Notes: generated by a model from the sequence alone, not told the origin. DNA of 64,000 nucleotides from Chloroflexota bacterium (GCA_005883575.1 VBFH01000029.1:1-64000), one strand, 5' to 3'. Shown: positions 42,586-51,791, counted from the stretch's first letter. Numbers and translations are program-made.

Positions 42586-44211
42586 ATGGGCGAAAAGGCC
42601 CTCCAAGGGGTGAGCGCCGCCCCGGGCATCACGGTCGGGGCCGCGGTCGTGCTCGACCGTCCCGGCGCCGCGCGTGTGGCGCTTGGCGCCGACCCTGAGG
42701 CTGAGGCGATCCGAGCGCGCGATGCCCTGCACCGAGTCGCGACCGACCTCGAAGACATTGCTTCGGCCCTGAGGCGGGAGGGCCGCGGCGAAGAGGCCGA
42801 CATCATCGAAACAGGAGTTTTGATGGCGATGGACCCGCAGCTGATCGCCCGCGTAGAAACGCTGGTCGTCGATGCGGGCCTCGGGCCAGCCGAAGCACTG
42901 TCCGAGGCGGCGGAAGAGACCGCGCTCGAGCTCTCGCGACTCCCCGACGCGATGCTCGCAGAGCGAGCCGACGACGTCCGCAGCGTCGGCCGGCGCGCCG
43001 CCGCATATGTGGAGGGTCGAGCGCGCACCGCGACCGATGGGGTGCTCATCGCGACCACACTTGGCCCGGCCGATGTGGCCGAACTGGCGCCCACTGCGAA
43101 GGGCATAGTCCTCGCGGCCGGGGGCGTCACAGCTCACGCCGCGATCGTCGCCCGCTCGCTGGGCCTGCCGATGGTCGTCGGCGCCGGCCCTGAGCTCCTG
43201 GATATCCAGGACGGGGAAGAGGTCGTCGTCGACGGCGACCGCGGGCTGGTCGTGCGCCGCCCCGACCCAGAGCGGGTCGACCTGGCGCGCGGCGACGCCG
43301 AACGCCGCAGGCTCGCCCGGAACACCGCGGTCGCGCGCCGCGACCAACCGGCGGAGACAAAGGACGGCCACAGGGTCCGCGTGCTCGCCAACGCCTCGAC
43401 CGCAGCCGAGCTGCAGGAGGCGACCAAGCAGGGAGCAGAAGGCGTGGGGCTGCTCCGGACCGAGCTTCTCTTTCTCGAGGCGTCCGAGTGGCCGTCCCAG
43501 GCTCAGCAGCTGAGCTCGCTGCGTCCGGTCCTTTCGCGGCTGGCTGGCCGCACGGCGACGGTGCGCCTGTTCGATTTCGGGGCCGACAAGACGCCACCTT
43601 TCCTACGCGGCACCTCCGCGCGCGGCATCGACCTGCTGCTGGAATCGCCGCGCGCTCTGACGACGCAGCTCGCCGCGATCGTCGAGGCCGGTGCGGGGAC
43701 CGACCTGCGAATCCTCATTCCGATGGTGACGAGCACCACGCAGCTCGCGGCCGTTCGCGAGGCGCTCGACGGCGTTCTTGATGGGCGGCCGAGACCACAG
43801 CTCGGAGCCATGATCGAGACGCCTGAAGCTGCGCTTGGCGCCGGCGCCATCGCTCAGACGGCCGATTTCCTGAGCATCGGCACCAACGACCTGACCCAGC
43901 TTGTGCTCGGGCTCGACCGCGAGCAATCCAGAACGGCCCCGGTGATGGACCTACGGGTTCTCGGTTTGATCACCGCCACGATTGACGCCGCGCACGCGGC
44001 GCGAATCCTGGTCGATGTCTGTGGCGAGGCTGCTTCCGACCTCAAGGCTATGCCGGTTCTCGTGGGTCTGGGTGTCGACGAGCTCAGCGTCGCCGCCGCG
44101 CGTGTCGGGCAGGCGCGTCAGCAGGTGCGAGAGCTGAACTTCGTCGCAGCGCAGCAAGAGGCGGAAAAACTACTCCACCAGACCGGTCACGCAAGCCGCG
44201 AGCGCGTCTAA
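42586..44211 (+). CDS. PTS enzyme I-like phosphotransferase
   Basis: The 541-residue protein has the phospho-acceptor His in GGVTAHAAIVARSLGLP, then GVGLLRTELLFLE, LFDFGADKTPPFL, and IGTNDLTQLVLGLDREQ. These are the PEP-utilising enzyme features of enzyme I. It would pass phosphate from PEP to HPr. Position in the dha operon suggests a dedicated chain rather than sugar transport. Its last 42 bases overlap the convergent HPr gene. Confidence 0.92.
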   Translation: MGEKALQGVSAAPGITVGAAVVLDRPGAARVALGADPEAEAIRARDALHRVATDLEDIASALRREGRGEEADIIETGVLMAMDPQLIARVETLVVDAGLGPAEALSEAAEETALELSRLPDAMLAERADDVRSVGRRAAAYVEGRARTATDGVLIATTLGPADVAELAPTAKGIVLAAGGVTAHAAIVARSLGLPMVVGAGPELLDIQDGEEVVVDGDRGLVVRRPDPERVDLARGDAERRRLARNTAVARRDQPAETKDGHRVRVLANASTAAELQEATKQGAEGVGLLRTELLFLEASEWPSQAQQLSSLRPVLSRLAGRTATVRLFDFGADKTPPFLRGTSARGIDLLLESPRALTTQLAAIVEAGAGTDLRILIPMVTSTTQLAAVREALDGVLDGRPRPQLGAMIETPEAALGAGAIAQTADFLSIGTNDLTQLVLGLDREQSRTAPVMDLRVLGLITATIDAAHAARILVDVCGEAASDLKAMPVLVGLGVDELSVAAARVGQARQQVRELNFVAAQQEAEKLLHQTGHASRERV

Positions 44212-44439
44212 AGCGGCCGGCGCGTCCTCACCGTCGGCGCTCAGGCTCAGCGTTGTACCGCCTATCGCGCCCAGAGCTAGGACCGCGAGGATGCTCTTCG
44301 CGTCCGCGAACCTGCCGTCGACACCGACCGTCACGCGCGACCGAAACCGCATCGCAGTCTTGACGAAGTTGGCGGCCGGCCGGGCGTGCAGCGCCACCGA
44401 GTCTGGGAGCGCGACCTTGAGCTCAGAACTTGTGTGCAC
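44170..44439 (-). CDS. HPr phosphocarrier protein
   Basis: The 89-residue protein has the active His in VALHARPAANFVK and the segment DAKSILAVLALG around the Ser46 equivalent. It should relay phosphate from enzyme I to DhaM. It overlaps the end of dhaM by 17 bases and the end of the enzyme I gene by 42, so the whole phosphorelay is packed tail to tail. Confidence 0.92.
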   Translation of the reverse strand: MHTSSELKVALPDSVALHARPAANFVKTAMRFRSRVTVGVDGRFADAKSILAVLALGAIGGTTLSLSADGEDAPAALDALAACVTGLVE

Positions 44440-44809
44440 CGCGTGCCTCTTCCGCCGCCCTCGCTACATCATCGAGGTCTTGCCCGGCCGACGACATCAC
44501 CGCCGCCGCGATCGCCCCCTCGACGAACGGAGCATCGACGAGTCGGATGTGGCCGTTGCGACGGCCGTCTTCCATCAGGTGGCGGACCGTGAGGACCGAG
44601 CTGCCGAGATCCGCCAGCACTACGACTCCCTGGCCCCGGTCGGCGCGCATGATGGCGTTCCAGACCACGTCCCCGGTCGTGCCCAGCGTCCCGTCCGGAC
44701 CCCCGCCGGCCGGCTCGACGCGGACGTCGTCGCCAGCCATCTGGGAGGCCAGCGCCGCCAGGCCATGAGCCAGCTCGTAGCTATGCGAGACCAGTACAAT
44801 CCCGACCAA
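44423..44809 (-). CDS. dhaM: PTS-dependent dihydroxyacetone kinase, phosphotransferase subunit DhaM
   Basis: The 128-residue EIIA-mannose-fold protein begins MVGIVLVSHSYELAHGLAAL, with the phospho-His in SHS. VLADLGSSVLTVRHLME follows. It phosphorylates DhaL-bound ADP. Unlike E. coli DhaM, it has no fused HPr or enzyme I domains; those are separate genes beside it. It is transcribed divergently from the IclR gene. Confidence 0.92.
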   Translation of the reverse strand: MVGIVLVSHSYELAHGLAALASQMAGDDVRVEPAGGGPDGTLGTTGDVVWNAIMRADRGQGVVVLADLGSSVLTVRHLMEDGRRNGHIRLVDAPFVEGAIAAAVMSSAGQDLDDVARAAEEARGAHKF

Positions 44810-44877
44810 TCAATCACCTTCCGCCGATGGCGGCGTTAATTCCAGACGACCGGGCTAGTCTACACTACCGACAGCAA

Positions 44878-44892
44878 TTCAGCAATGCCGAA
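44878..44892 (+). promoter_or_regulatory. near-palindromic operator over the IclR start codon
   Basis: TTCAGCA-A-TGCCGAA differs from the dha operator TTCGACA-A-TGTCGAA at three positions and keeps its outer ends and spacing. It overlaps ATG 44885, consistent with autoregulation. A TACACT -10 box lies at 44861-44866. Confidence 0.5.
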
Positions 44893-45688
44893 TCCTAGCG
44901 AAGATCGAAGACGCAGCTCGATTCAGTCCATCGACCGCGCCACAGCGATCCTGAAAGCACTCGCAAGCGGCCCGAGGCGCCTCGGCGTCAGCGAGCTGGC
45001 GGACCGCCTCGGCCTGGCTCGGCCTACTGTGCACGGTCTGCTCCAGACGCTCCAGTCGCATGGCTTTGTTGAGCAGGACCGGCACTCGGACAAATATCAG
45101 CTCGGTCCCGGCCTGCTGCAGCTGGGGTACTCGTACCTCGACCTGAACGAGCTGCGCGCGCGCTCGATCACCTATGCCGACCACCTCGCGACGCGGACAG
45201 GTGCCGCCGTGCGCGTCGGCGTGATGCACGGCGCCAGCGTCGTGATCGTGCACCACGTATTCCGGCCGGACGCCGCCTTCGGGATCCTCGAGGTCGGCCT
45301 CCAGCTGCCCTTGCACGCGAGCGCGCTCGGCAAGGCGGTGCTCGCGTTCTCACCCGCCCAGGTTCTCGCCGACCTGGTCGCAGAGCCGCTCCCACGCCTG
45401 ACGAAGCAGACCCTCGACGAGTCGGGCCTACGGCGAGAGCTGGACGTGATTCGGGACAGCGGCGTCGCCACCGAGAGAGATGAGGCTGTGCTTGGTGAAT
45501 CCAGCCTCGCCGCGCCCATCTTCGACCACGGCGGCCAGGCCGTCGGGGCGATCGGCGTCGTCGATTCCACCGAACGAATCTTTCCGCGGGGCCTGGCGCG
45601 CGGGCTGACGGCGGCGCTAGGCGAGGCGGCCCGCGGCATCTCGCGCGAGCTGGGCGCGCCGCGCTGGCCTTACGCCGCGGAGGCCTAG
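44885..45688 (+). CDS. IclR-family transcriptional regulator
   Basis: The 267-residue protein has the N-terminal winged helix (SIDRATAILKALASGPRRLG, SELADRLGLARPTVHGLLQ) and the IclR effector domain (GVMHGASVVIVHHVF, LHASALGKAVLAFSP). It sits between the dhaM-HPr unit and downstream genes and probably controls the dihydroxyacetone locus through the two matching palindromes. The effector could be dihydroxyacetone or a phosphate derivative; this is inference. Confidence 0.88.
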   Translation: MPNPSEDRRRSSIQSIDRATAILKALASGPRRLGVSELADRLGLARPTVHGLLQTLQSHGFVEQDRHSDKYQLGPGLLQLGYSYLDLNELRARSITYADHLATRTGAAVRVGVMHGASVVIVHHVFRPDAAFGILEVGLQLPLHASALGKAVLAFSPAQVLADLVAEPLPRLTKQTLDESGLRRELDVIRDSGVATERDEAVLGESSLAAPIFDHGGQAVGAIGVVDSTERIFPRGLARGLTAALGEAARGISRELGAPRWPYAAEA

Positions 45689-45706
45689 CTTTTATCGTTC
45701 TCGCCC

Positions 45707-46369
45707 ATGATCGGGCCTGAGACCACTGGCCTCCTGGTCGAATGCCGCGACGAGCCGGGGGTGCTTTATCGCATCACCGAGGCGATCTTTCGCCACGGCG
45801 CCAACATCACATACGTCGCCGGGGGCGCGCGGCGCGAAGCCATCGCCGAGCTCCAGCTCGAGGTCTCCGGCGCCCCCGACGGCCGCCGCCTGATCGGCGA
45901 CCTGGAGGCCGTGCCAGGTGTGACGCACGTCGGCGTCGTGCCGACTTTCCAGACCATCTACGGCAAACGCGTGATTGTGATCGGCGGCGGCGCCCAGGTC
46001 GGCATGGTCGCGCAGGGCGCGATCTCGGAGGCGGACCGCCACAACATCCGCGGCGAGCGGATCTCGGTCGACACGATCCCTCTGGTCGGGGAGGAGCAGC
46101 TGGCCGATGCGGTCCGCGCCGTCGCGAGGCTGCACCGCGCCCGCGCGCTTGTGCTGGCCGGCGCGCTTATGGGCGGCGAGATCACGAACGCGGTGCGGGA
46201 GATTCGGGAGGCGGGAATCCTCGTTCTCTGCACGAACATGGCGGGCTCGGTTCCCGACGCCGCCGACGTGGTGGTGAGCGACCCGGTCGAGGCTGGGGTC
46301 ATGGCCGTGATGCTGATCGCGGACACGGCAAAGTTCTCGATCGAGCACGTGCGTGGCCGCCGCTTTTAG
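45707..46369 (+). CDS. ACT domain protein with DUF5612-like domain
   Basis: The 220-residue protein has an N-terminal ACT domain (GLLVECRDEPGVLYRITEAIF) and a C-terminal Rossmann-like part (KRVIVIGGGAQVGMVAQGAI, ARALVLAGALMGGEITNAV). It matches what I recall as ACT/DUF5612 proteins, known mostly from archaea. It probably binds an amino acid ligand; the output is unknown. TATCGT lies eight bases before ATG 45707. Confidence 0.65.
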   Translation: MIGPETTGLLVECRDEPGVLYRITEAIFRHGANITYVAGGARREAIAELQLEVSGAPDGRRLIGDLEAVPGVTHVGVVPTFQTIYGKRVIVIGGGAQVGMVAQGAISEADRHNIRGERISVDTIPLVGEEQLADAVRAVARLHRARALVLAGALMGGEITNAVREIREAGILVLCTNMAGSVPDAADVVVSDPVEAGVMAVMLIADTAKFSIEHVRGRRF

Positions 46370-46398
46370 CGGCGACCACGCGGAGTTCCGGGGACCGA

Positions 46399-47211
46399 TC
46401 AGTTCGTGAGCTCGCGCGTCCTCACGCTGATCGTCATGGTGCTCGCGGCCGACCCGACGTAGACCCCCCGCGTCGGCGCCGCGTCGGTGTAGTCCCGGCC
46501 CACCGCAAGCCGGACGTGGTGCGGGGTCGTGCGCACGGGATGCGTTGCGTCGAAGCCGATCCATCCCCGTCTCGCCACCCAGGCCTCCGCCCAGGCGTGT
46601 GACGCGGTGCTGATCTTCTCGCCCGGGAAATGGATGTAGCCGCTTACATAGCGTGCCGGGACGCCCATCGCCCGCGCCACCGCGACGACAAGGTGCGCGA
46701 AGTCCTGACATACGCCCGCCCGCAGCTTGAGCACGTCGTCGACGCCGCTGTAGACGTTCGTCACGGTGCGGTCGTAGGTGAACTCACGGCTGATCGTGGT
46801 CGTGAGCTCGTCGAGGGCGTGCTCGACCGATTCGGGTGACGCTGGATCGTTGATTGCGTGGCGTTGCGCCAGCTCGTGCACCCCGTCGATGTCCTTGACC
46901 GGGGAGCGAAAGCGAAGAAAGTCCTGCACCAGCTCCTCGCCGGGGTTCTCGTCCGGGCTTATCCCTGTCTCGACTATGGATCGGCTGACCACACTGATGC
47001 CCGAGTGCGGGCGCACGAGGTTGAAGTAGTGGACGTGGTTGCCGAAACCGTCGATGTAGGCACGCGCCTTCACGCCGTGGCTCAGCTCGAGCCTGAAGTC
47101 ATGACAGCGCTGGCCGTTGCCGTCCATCGGCTGCAGCCGGAGCTCCATCACGGTCTCCGCGATGGGGCCCGTATACCGATAGCGGGTGCTGTGGACGATG
47201 TCCAGCTTCAT
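46399..47211 (-). CDS. transglutaminase-like protein 1
   Basis: The 270-residue protein has a bacterial transglutaminase N-terminal region (IVHSTRYRYTGPIAETVMEL). The triad is intact: Cys168 in GVCQDFAHL, His205 in STASHAWAEAWV and Asp221 in GFDATHP. It probably hydrolyses or forms amide bonds in a peptide. ATG 47211 overlaps the alpha-E stop as ATGA, making it third in an operon behind the ATP-grasp and alpha-E genes. Confidence 0.87.
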   Translation of the reverse strand: MKLDIVHSTRYRYTGPIAETVMELRLQPMDGNGQRCHDFRLELSHGVKARAYIDGFGNHVHYFNLVRPHSGISVVSRSIVETGISPDENPGEELVQDFLRFRSPVKDIDGVHELAQRHAINDPASPESVEHALDELTTTISREFTYDRTVTNVYSGVDDVLKLRAGVCQDFAHLVVAVARAMGVPARYVSGYIHFPGEKISTASHAWAEAWVARRGWIGFDATHPVRTTPHHVRLAVGRDYTDAAPTRGVYVGSAASTMTISVRTRELTN

Positions 47212-48158
47212 TGCTGCTGCTGCTGTGGCATCCCGCGCCCCTCTTCGCCGGCGACCGCTGCCGGCACCTTGCTCGGATGGAAATATGTTTCGCGCAGCGC
47301 GATCTCGAGCGTGCGCAGCAAGGCGCGGCATTCGCCATCGAACTCCAGCGGACTCTGGGCGATGGACTGCGTGTTGGCCTGCTGGTAAATTCCGTTGAGC
47401 CGGATCAGCAGGCGCAGAGGCTTCGAGCGCCGGGACTTGCCTTCGATTCTCGCCACCGACTCGAGCGCTGTCGACGCCGCAAAGCGAGCCGATCGCGGCA
47501 GGGCGCGGTCCAGCATCAAGCATTCGATGACGCGATCCGCCGTCACCCCACCGGCATAGCGCGCCTGGAAGGACTCGAACGCAAAACAGGACTTGAGCAC
47601 AGCCGTCCACTCGAGCGCATCCTCGGGTGTGTCCGCGAGCTCCGCCGCCTTGTGAGTCACGACCCCAGTGACGTTCGCCGTGCGCTCGACGAACTTCCCC
47701 AGCCGGACGAAGTCGCGCGCCTCGTCGTGAAACATCGTGTCCTCGAGCAGCCCGTCGACGAGTCGGATGCTCATCTGCACGTCCATGAGGAACCGGTAGA
47801 GGTCCGGCTGCCAGACGGCCTCCTGCACCCGCCAGTGCAGGGCGTTGACCTGCTCGTACAGCTCGGTGGGCAGCGCCGGGCGAACCGTCTGCGCCGCCAG
47901 ACGGGCGGCGGCGATGCTCGCTCGGACCGAGGGGCCGAGCGTGCCCGCGACGACAAACTCGACCGCCTGCTCGCGGCGGCCGGTGTCGCTGCCCCGCCAG
48001 CCCGCAAGCTCCATGAAGCGGACCCAGAACTCCGGTCCGGGCTCGTCGGAGCGGTCGAGCGACAGCGCGACATGCACGCCCAGGATCCGGGCGAGGTGGT
48101 CAGCGCGTTCGAGGTGGCGCCCCAGGAGGGTGAGCGAGGTCGCGGCCCGGCTAAGCAT
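47208..48158 (-). CDS. alpha-E domain protein
   Basis: The 316-residue, almost all-helical protein starts MLSRAATSLTLLGRHLERADHLARIL, the alpha-E (DUF403) signature. It ends in five glutamines encoded by a CAG run. In amidoligase gene clusters it accompanies circularly permuted ATP-grasp proteins and transglutaminases. It overlaps the ATP-grasp end by eight bases. Biochemical function is not established. Confidence 0.87.
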   Translation of the reverse strand: MLSRAATSLTLLGRHLERADHLARILGVHVALSLDRSDEPGPEFWVRFMELAGWRGSDTGRREQAVEFVVAGTLGPSVRASIAAARLAAQTVRPALPTELYEQVNALHWRVQEAVWQPDLYRFLMDVQMSIRLVDGLLEDTMFHDEARDFVRLGKFVERTANVTGVVTHKAAELADTPEDALEWTAVLKSCFAFESFQARYAGGVTADRVIECLMLDRALPRSARFAASTALESVARIEGKSRRSKPLRLLIRLNGIYQQANTQSIAQSPLEFDGECRALLRTLEIALRETYFHPSKVPAAVAGEEGRGMPQQQQQ

Positions 48159-49620
48159 CCCGATCCTCGACCGCGTCGTCCGCGATCACCCACGTGTCGC
48201 GGCTGCCCCCGCCCTGCGAGCTGTTGACCACCAGCGAACCAGGTGTCAGGGCGACGCGTGTAAGCCCGCCCGGCGTGACATAGATGTCAGGGCCCGTGAG
48301 GACAAACGGCCTAAGGTCCTGGTGGCCGGGCCGCAGCCGGCCGCCGTCGAGCACCGGCTGCACCGACAGCGCGATCACGGGCTGGGCGATGAAGGCGCGC
48401 GGCCGGGCGAGGATGCGCCGCCGAAACTCCTCGCGCTCTTCGCTGGTCGAAACTGGGCCGATCAACATCCCGTATCCGCCGGAGGCGTCGGTGGTCTTGA
48501 CGACCAGGCTGTCCAGATGTGCGAGCACGTGCTCGCGCTCGGAGTCGATCGCGCACAGGTATGTCTCGACATTGGGTAGGATCGGGTCCTCGTCGAGGTA
48601 GTACCGGACGATTTTCGGCACGAACGCGTAGACCGCCTTGTCGTCGGCGACCCCGTTGCCCAGCGCGTTGGCGATCGCGACGTTGCCGGCACGGTACGCG
48701 TTGACGAGGCCGGCGACTCCGACAAGCGACTCCTGGCGGCCGAAGATCGGATCCAGCCATTCATCGTCGATCCGCCTGTAAATGACGTGGATGGGATGCA
48801 GGCCGCGGGTGGTCCGCATGAACACCTTGTCCTCGTCGACGACAAGGTCACTGCCCTCTACCAGCTCGACTCCCATCTGCTTGGCGAGGTAGAGGTGCTC
48901 GTAGTACGCGGCGTTGTTGATGCCGGGCGTGAGCAGGACGACGGTCGGATCGTCCACACCCGCCGGCGCGAGCCAGCGCAGGTGACGCAGCAGCTCGTGC
49001 ACATAGCCCTCGACCGGCCGGACCGGATAGCCCGCAAACAGGTCAGGGAGGATGCGTTTCATCACGTAGCGGTTGGCCTGCACATACGAAGCGCCCGATG
49101 GCGTGCGGAGGTTGTCCTCGAGAACGAAGAAATCACCCTTCTCATCCCTCACCAGGTCGATGCCCGCGATGTGGCAGTGGATGCCGTGCGGAACCGCGAG
49201 CCCCTCGATCTCGCGGACGTAGAGAGAGCTGGTGAGAACGACCTCGGTCGGGATGGCGCGCTGCTTGAGGATCAGCTTGCGCCCGTAGACGTCGTCCAGG
49301 AACAGGTTCAGCGCCCTCAACCGCTGCTTGAGCCCCTCCTCCAGGCGGCGCCAGGTGTGCGCCTCGATCAGCCTCGGGATGACGTCGAACGGGAAGACTT
49401 TCTCCGTGCCCTGGGCGTCCGGGTAGACGGCAAACGTGATCCCGTGGTTACGAAACATCTCCATGGCCAGAGCCCAGCGGCGCTGGAGCTCGGCCGGGCC
49501 CAGCCGGTTCAGCTCCTCGTAGAGTCGACGGTAGGCAGGTCGCGGCCGGCCGGCGGCCGCAAGCATCTCGTCATAGAAGCTGTTGACCTTGTAGTTGGCA
49601 TCGAGATTCACGAAACCCAC
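48151..49620 (-). CDS. circularly permuted ATP-grasp protein
   Basis: The protein has about 489 residues. It contains ANYKVNSFYDEMLAAAGRPR, FFVLEDNLRTPSGASYVQANR, and LAKQMGVELVEGSDLVV, then VVKTTDASGGYGMLIGP. These are hallmarks of the permuted type 2 ATP-grasp family, proposed to be peptide ligases. Start choice is uncertain: GTG 49620, GTG 49611 or TTG 49647. A TATA-like patch lies just upstream, shared with the divergent transglutaminase gene. Confidence 0.87.
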   Translation of the reverse strand: MGFVNLDANYKVNSFYDEMLAAAGRPRPAYRRLYEELNRLGPAELQRRWALAMEMFRNHGITFAVYPDAQGTEKVFPFDVIPRLIEAHTWRRLEEGLKQRLRALNLFLDDVYGRKLILKQRAIPTEVVLTSSLYVREIEGLAVPHGIHCHIAGIDLVRDEKGDFFVLEDNLRTPSGASYVQANRYVMKRILPDLFAGYPVRPVEGYVHELLRHLRWLAPAGVDDPTVVLLTPGINNAAYYEHLYLAKQMGVELVEGSDLVVDEDKVFMRTTRGLHPIHVIYRRIDDEWLDPIFGRQESLVGVAGLVNAYRAGNVAIANALGNGVADDKAVYAFVPKIVRYYLDEDPILPNVETYLCAIDSEREHVLAHLDSLVVKTTDASGGYGMLIGPVSTSEEREEFRRRILARPRAFIAQPVIALSVQPVLDGGRLRPGHQDLRPFVLTGPDIYVTPGGLTRVALTPGSLVVNSSQGGGSRDTWVIADDAVEDRDA

Positions 49621-49638
49621 CGCTATAGTGTCTGCGCC

Positions 49639-50469
49639 ATCCCGCAACCTGAGAAGACGCTCAACCTACGGGTCGGCTGCGAGTTCAAATACGACGTGAG
49701 CGCTCCGACTGTCGCCACGGTTCAGGTGCGCCCGCGCTCAGATGCGCGCCACCAGCTGGTCAGCGAGACCTGGGGCACCCACCCACCGGTGCCGATGGAC
49801 GAGTATGCCGATTTCTACGGCAACCCGGTCAAGCGGCTCGTCATGCCGGTGGGGGAGCTGGCGCTCCGCTACGACGCGGTAGTGTCGGTGCCGGACGAGC
49901 CGGACCTCGACGCCACCGCTGCGCCGCAGCTGGCCGTAGACGACATCCCAGGTGAGCTGCTCCACTTCACGCTTCCCAGTCGGTACTGCCTGTCCGACCA
50001 TCTCATGGGCATGGCTTGGGAGCTGTTCGGTCAGACGGAACCGAGCGGAGCCCGCGTCCATGCGGTCTGCGACTGGGTGCACGACAACATCACCTTTCAG
50101 TACGGCGCGAGCAATCCGCTGACGACCGCGGTCGACGTGCTCGAGCAGCGCAAGGGCGTGTGCCGGGACCTGGCGCATCTCGCGATCACGTTCTGCCGCG
50201 CGCTCAACATCCCGGCGCGGTACGTGTTTGGATACCTGCCGGACCTGTACGTGCCGCCGCCGGACAGCCCAATGGACTTCGCCGCCTGGATGGAGGTTTA
50301 CCTCGGCGACCGGTGGTGGACGTTCGATCCTAGGAATAACGCGCGCCGGGTCGGACGCGTTCTGATTGGTCGTGGACGCGATGCACTCGACGTGGCGATG
50401 CTGACCACTTTTGGCGCTGCGGCGTTTAGATCCATGGTGGTTTGGGCCGACAAGGACAAGCATTCCTGA
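49639..50469 (+). CDS. transglutaminase-like protein 2 (catalytic His replaced)
   Basis: The protein has about 276 residues. The Cys is present in GVCRDLAHLAITFCRALN, and Asp in WWTFDPRNN. The position normally occupied by His in HAWxE reads AAW in MDFAAWMEVYL, so the triad is incomplete. No ATG, GTG or TTG lies before the conserved LRVGCEFKYD region. ATC 49639, nine bases after TATAGT, is the best N-terminus; GTG 49696 is the next conventional start. It overlaps the next gene by one base. Confidence 0.75.
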   Translation: MPQPEKTLNLRVGCEFKYDVSAPTVATVQVRPRSDARHQLVSETWGTHPPVPMDEYADFYGNPVKRLVMPVGELALRYDAVVSVPDEPDLDATAAPQLAVDDIPGELLHFTLPSRYCLSDHLMGMAWELFGQTEPSGARVHAVCDWVHDNITFQYGASNPLTTAVDVLEQRKGVCRDLAHLAITFCRALNIPARYVFGYLPDLYVPPPDSPMDFAAWMEVYLGDRWWTFDPRNNARRVGRVLIGRGRDALDVAMLTTFGAAAFRSMVVWADKDKHS

Positions 50470-51332
50470 TGGCGATCGATCCAGCGCCGGTCGACTGGGC
50501 CTCGGCGCGCCGGGCGTCCTATCAGCTGCGGCAGACCTTCCGTTACGAGTACCCGCAGCCGATCCGCGACCTGAGCCATCGCCTGATCGTCATCCCGCCG
50601 GAGCGGTTCGGCGACCAGCGAAGGCTGTCCCACAACGTGTCGGTGGCGCTGCACGGCGCAAGGCTCGAGAACAGCAGCGACCGCTTCGGCAACGTGATCG
50701 TGGACGTGTTCGCTCCCCGCGTGTCGGACGCGATCGAGTTCGTCGCCGAGGTCTCGGTCGAGCGCCAGGCGTCCCAGCCGAATCGCTTGCCGGACGGCTG
50801 GCTGGCCGACGAGTACCTGCTCGAGCCGTCGCGACTGACCGAGGCCGACGACCGGATCCTTCGCGCCGCCGACGACCTGTTCGAGGCGGCCGAGTGGGGC
50901 CTGCCCCTGGCCGACCGGATCAATGACTGGGTCTACCAGTCGATGACCTATAGGCATGGGGTGACCGGGGTGAGGACCACGGCGGCGGAAGCGCTTGCGC
51001 TCGGCGCCGGGGTGTGCCAGGACTACGCGCACGTGATGCTTGCGCTCTGCCGAGCCTCTGGCTTGCCCTCCCGGTACGTGTCGGGCCACCTGCTGGGCCA
51101 GGGCGGGACGCACGCGTGGGTGGAGGTGGTGCTGCCCGCGAACGACGGCACGGGGGACGCGATCGCCCACGCGTTCGACCCGACCCACGCCAGCCGGGGC
51201 GGAATTGCGTACGTGACGGTGGCGGTCGGCGCGGACTATTCCGACGTCGCGCCGACCTCCGGGACCTATCTCTCGGGTGCTCGCGGGCGGCTGATCGCCA
51301 GCAAGCGGGTGTCGCTAACCGAGATCGAGTAG
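50469..51332 (+). CDS. transglutaminase-like protein 3
   Basis: The 287-residue protein has an N-terminal beta region (YQLRQTFRYEYPQPIRDLSH). The triad is intact: Cys in GAGVCQDYAHVML, His in GGTHAWVEVVLP, and Asp in HAFDPTHAS. ATG 50469 shares a base with the upstream stop TGA. With the divergent ATP-grasp/alpha-E/transglutaminase operon it completes a peptide-bond metabolism cluster. Confidence 0.87.
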   Translation: MAIDPAPVDWASARRASYQLRQTFRYEYPQPIRDLSHRLIVIPPERFGDQRRLSHNVSVALHGARLENSSDRFGNVIVDVFAPRVSDAIEFVAEVSVERQASQPNRLPDGWLADEYLLEPSRLTEADDRILRAADDLFEAAEWGLPLADRINDWVYQSMTYRHGVTGVRTTAAEALALGAGVCQDYAHVMLALCRASGLPSRYVSGHLLGQGGTHAWVEVVLPANDGTGDAIAHAFDPTHASRGGIAYVTVAVGADYSDVAPTSGTYLSGARGRLIASKRVSLTEIE

Positions 51333-51341
51333 CCGCCCTTC

Positions 51342-51659
51342 CTACATCGCGGGCGTGACTTCGTAGACCGTGATCTTGCCGCCCGATTGCAGCACCGGGC
51401 AGCCCTTTGCGAGCTCGGCGGCCGCGTTCAGCGAGTCGGCCTTCAGGATCGAGTAGCCGGTCGCCGGCGTGCCGATCGCGCCGTCGTGTACTGCCCCGTC
51501 AGCGACGTTCTTGGAGTGTTCGCTGAAGGGGTTGCCCATGTCCACGATCTTGTCGCCGAGCTTGCCGAACCACGCGCCCCAGGCTTGCATCACCTTGTCG
51601 CGCTCGCCTGGGGTCGTCCCCGCGCTGCCGCCCGTGTACAGAAGAACGAAGTTCGCCAT
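51342..51659 (-). CDS. YCII-related protein
   Basis: The 105-residue protein begins MANFVLLYTGG and has TGYSILKADSLNAAAELAKG and VYEVTPAM, as in YCII/DGPF-type ferredoxin-like folds. The family is mostly uncharacterised and may bind small molecules. AAGGAGGAG precedes ATG 51659. It is convergent with the transglutaminase gene, nine bases away. Confidence 0.75.
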   Translation of the reverse strand: MANFVLLYTGGSAGTTPGERDKVMQAWGAWFGKLGDKIVDMGNPFSEHSKNVADGAVHDGAIGTPATGYSILKADSLNAAAELAKGCPVLQSGGKITVYEVTPAM

Positions 51660-51791
51660 CGCTGCTCCTCCTTGAATTTGGGATCACCTCAGACGACGAA
51701 CCACCTACGCCTAAATCGACATCTCTTATCGAATTCACATCCGCCGGCTCATAAATCGATTGGATGAGACCCAGACGTTTTCATTGAGGCA

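Noticed and set aside
47208-47230. CTG/CAG trinucleotide run
   Set aside because: It simply encodes the poly-Gln end of the alpha-E protein; it is too short to treat as a repeat element.
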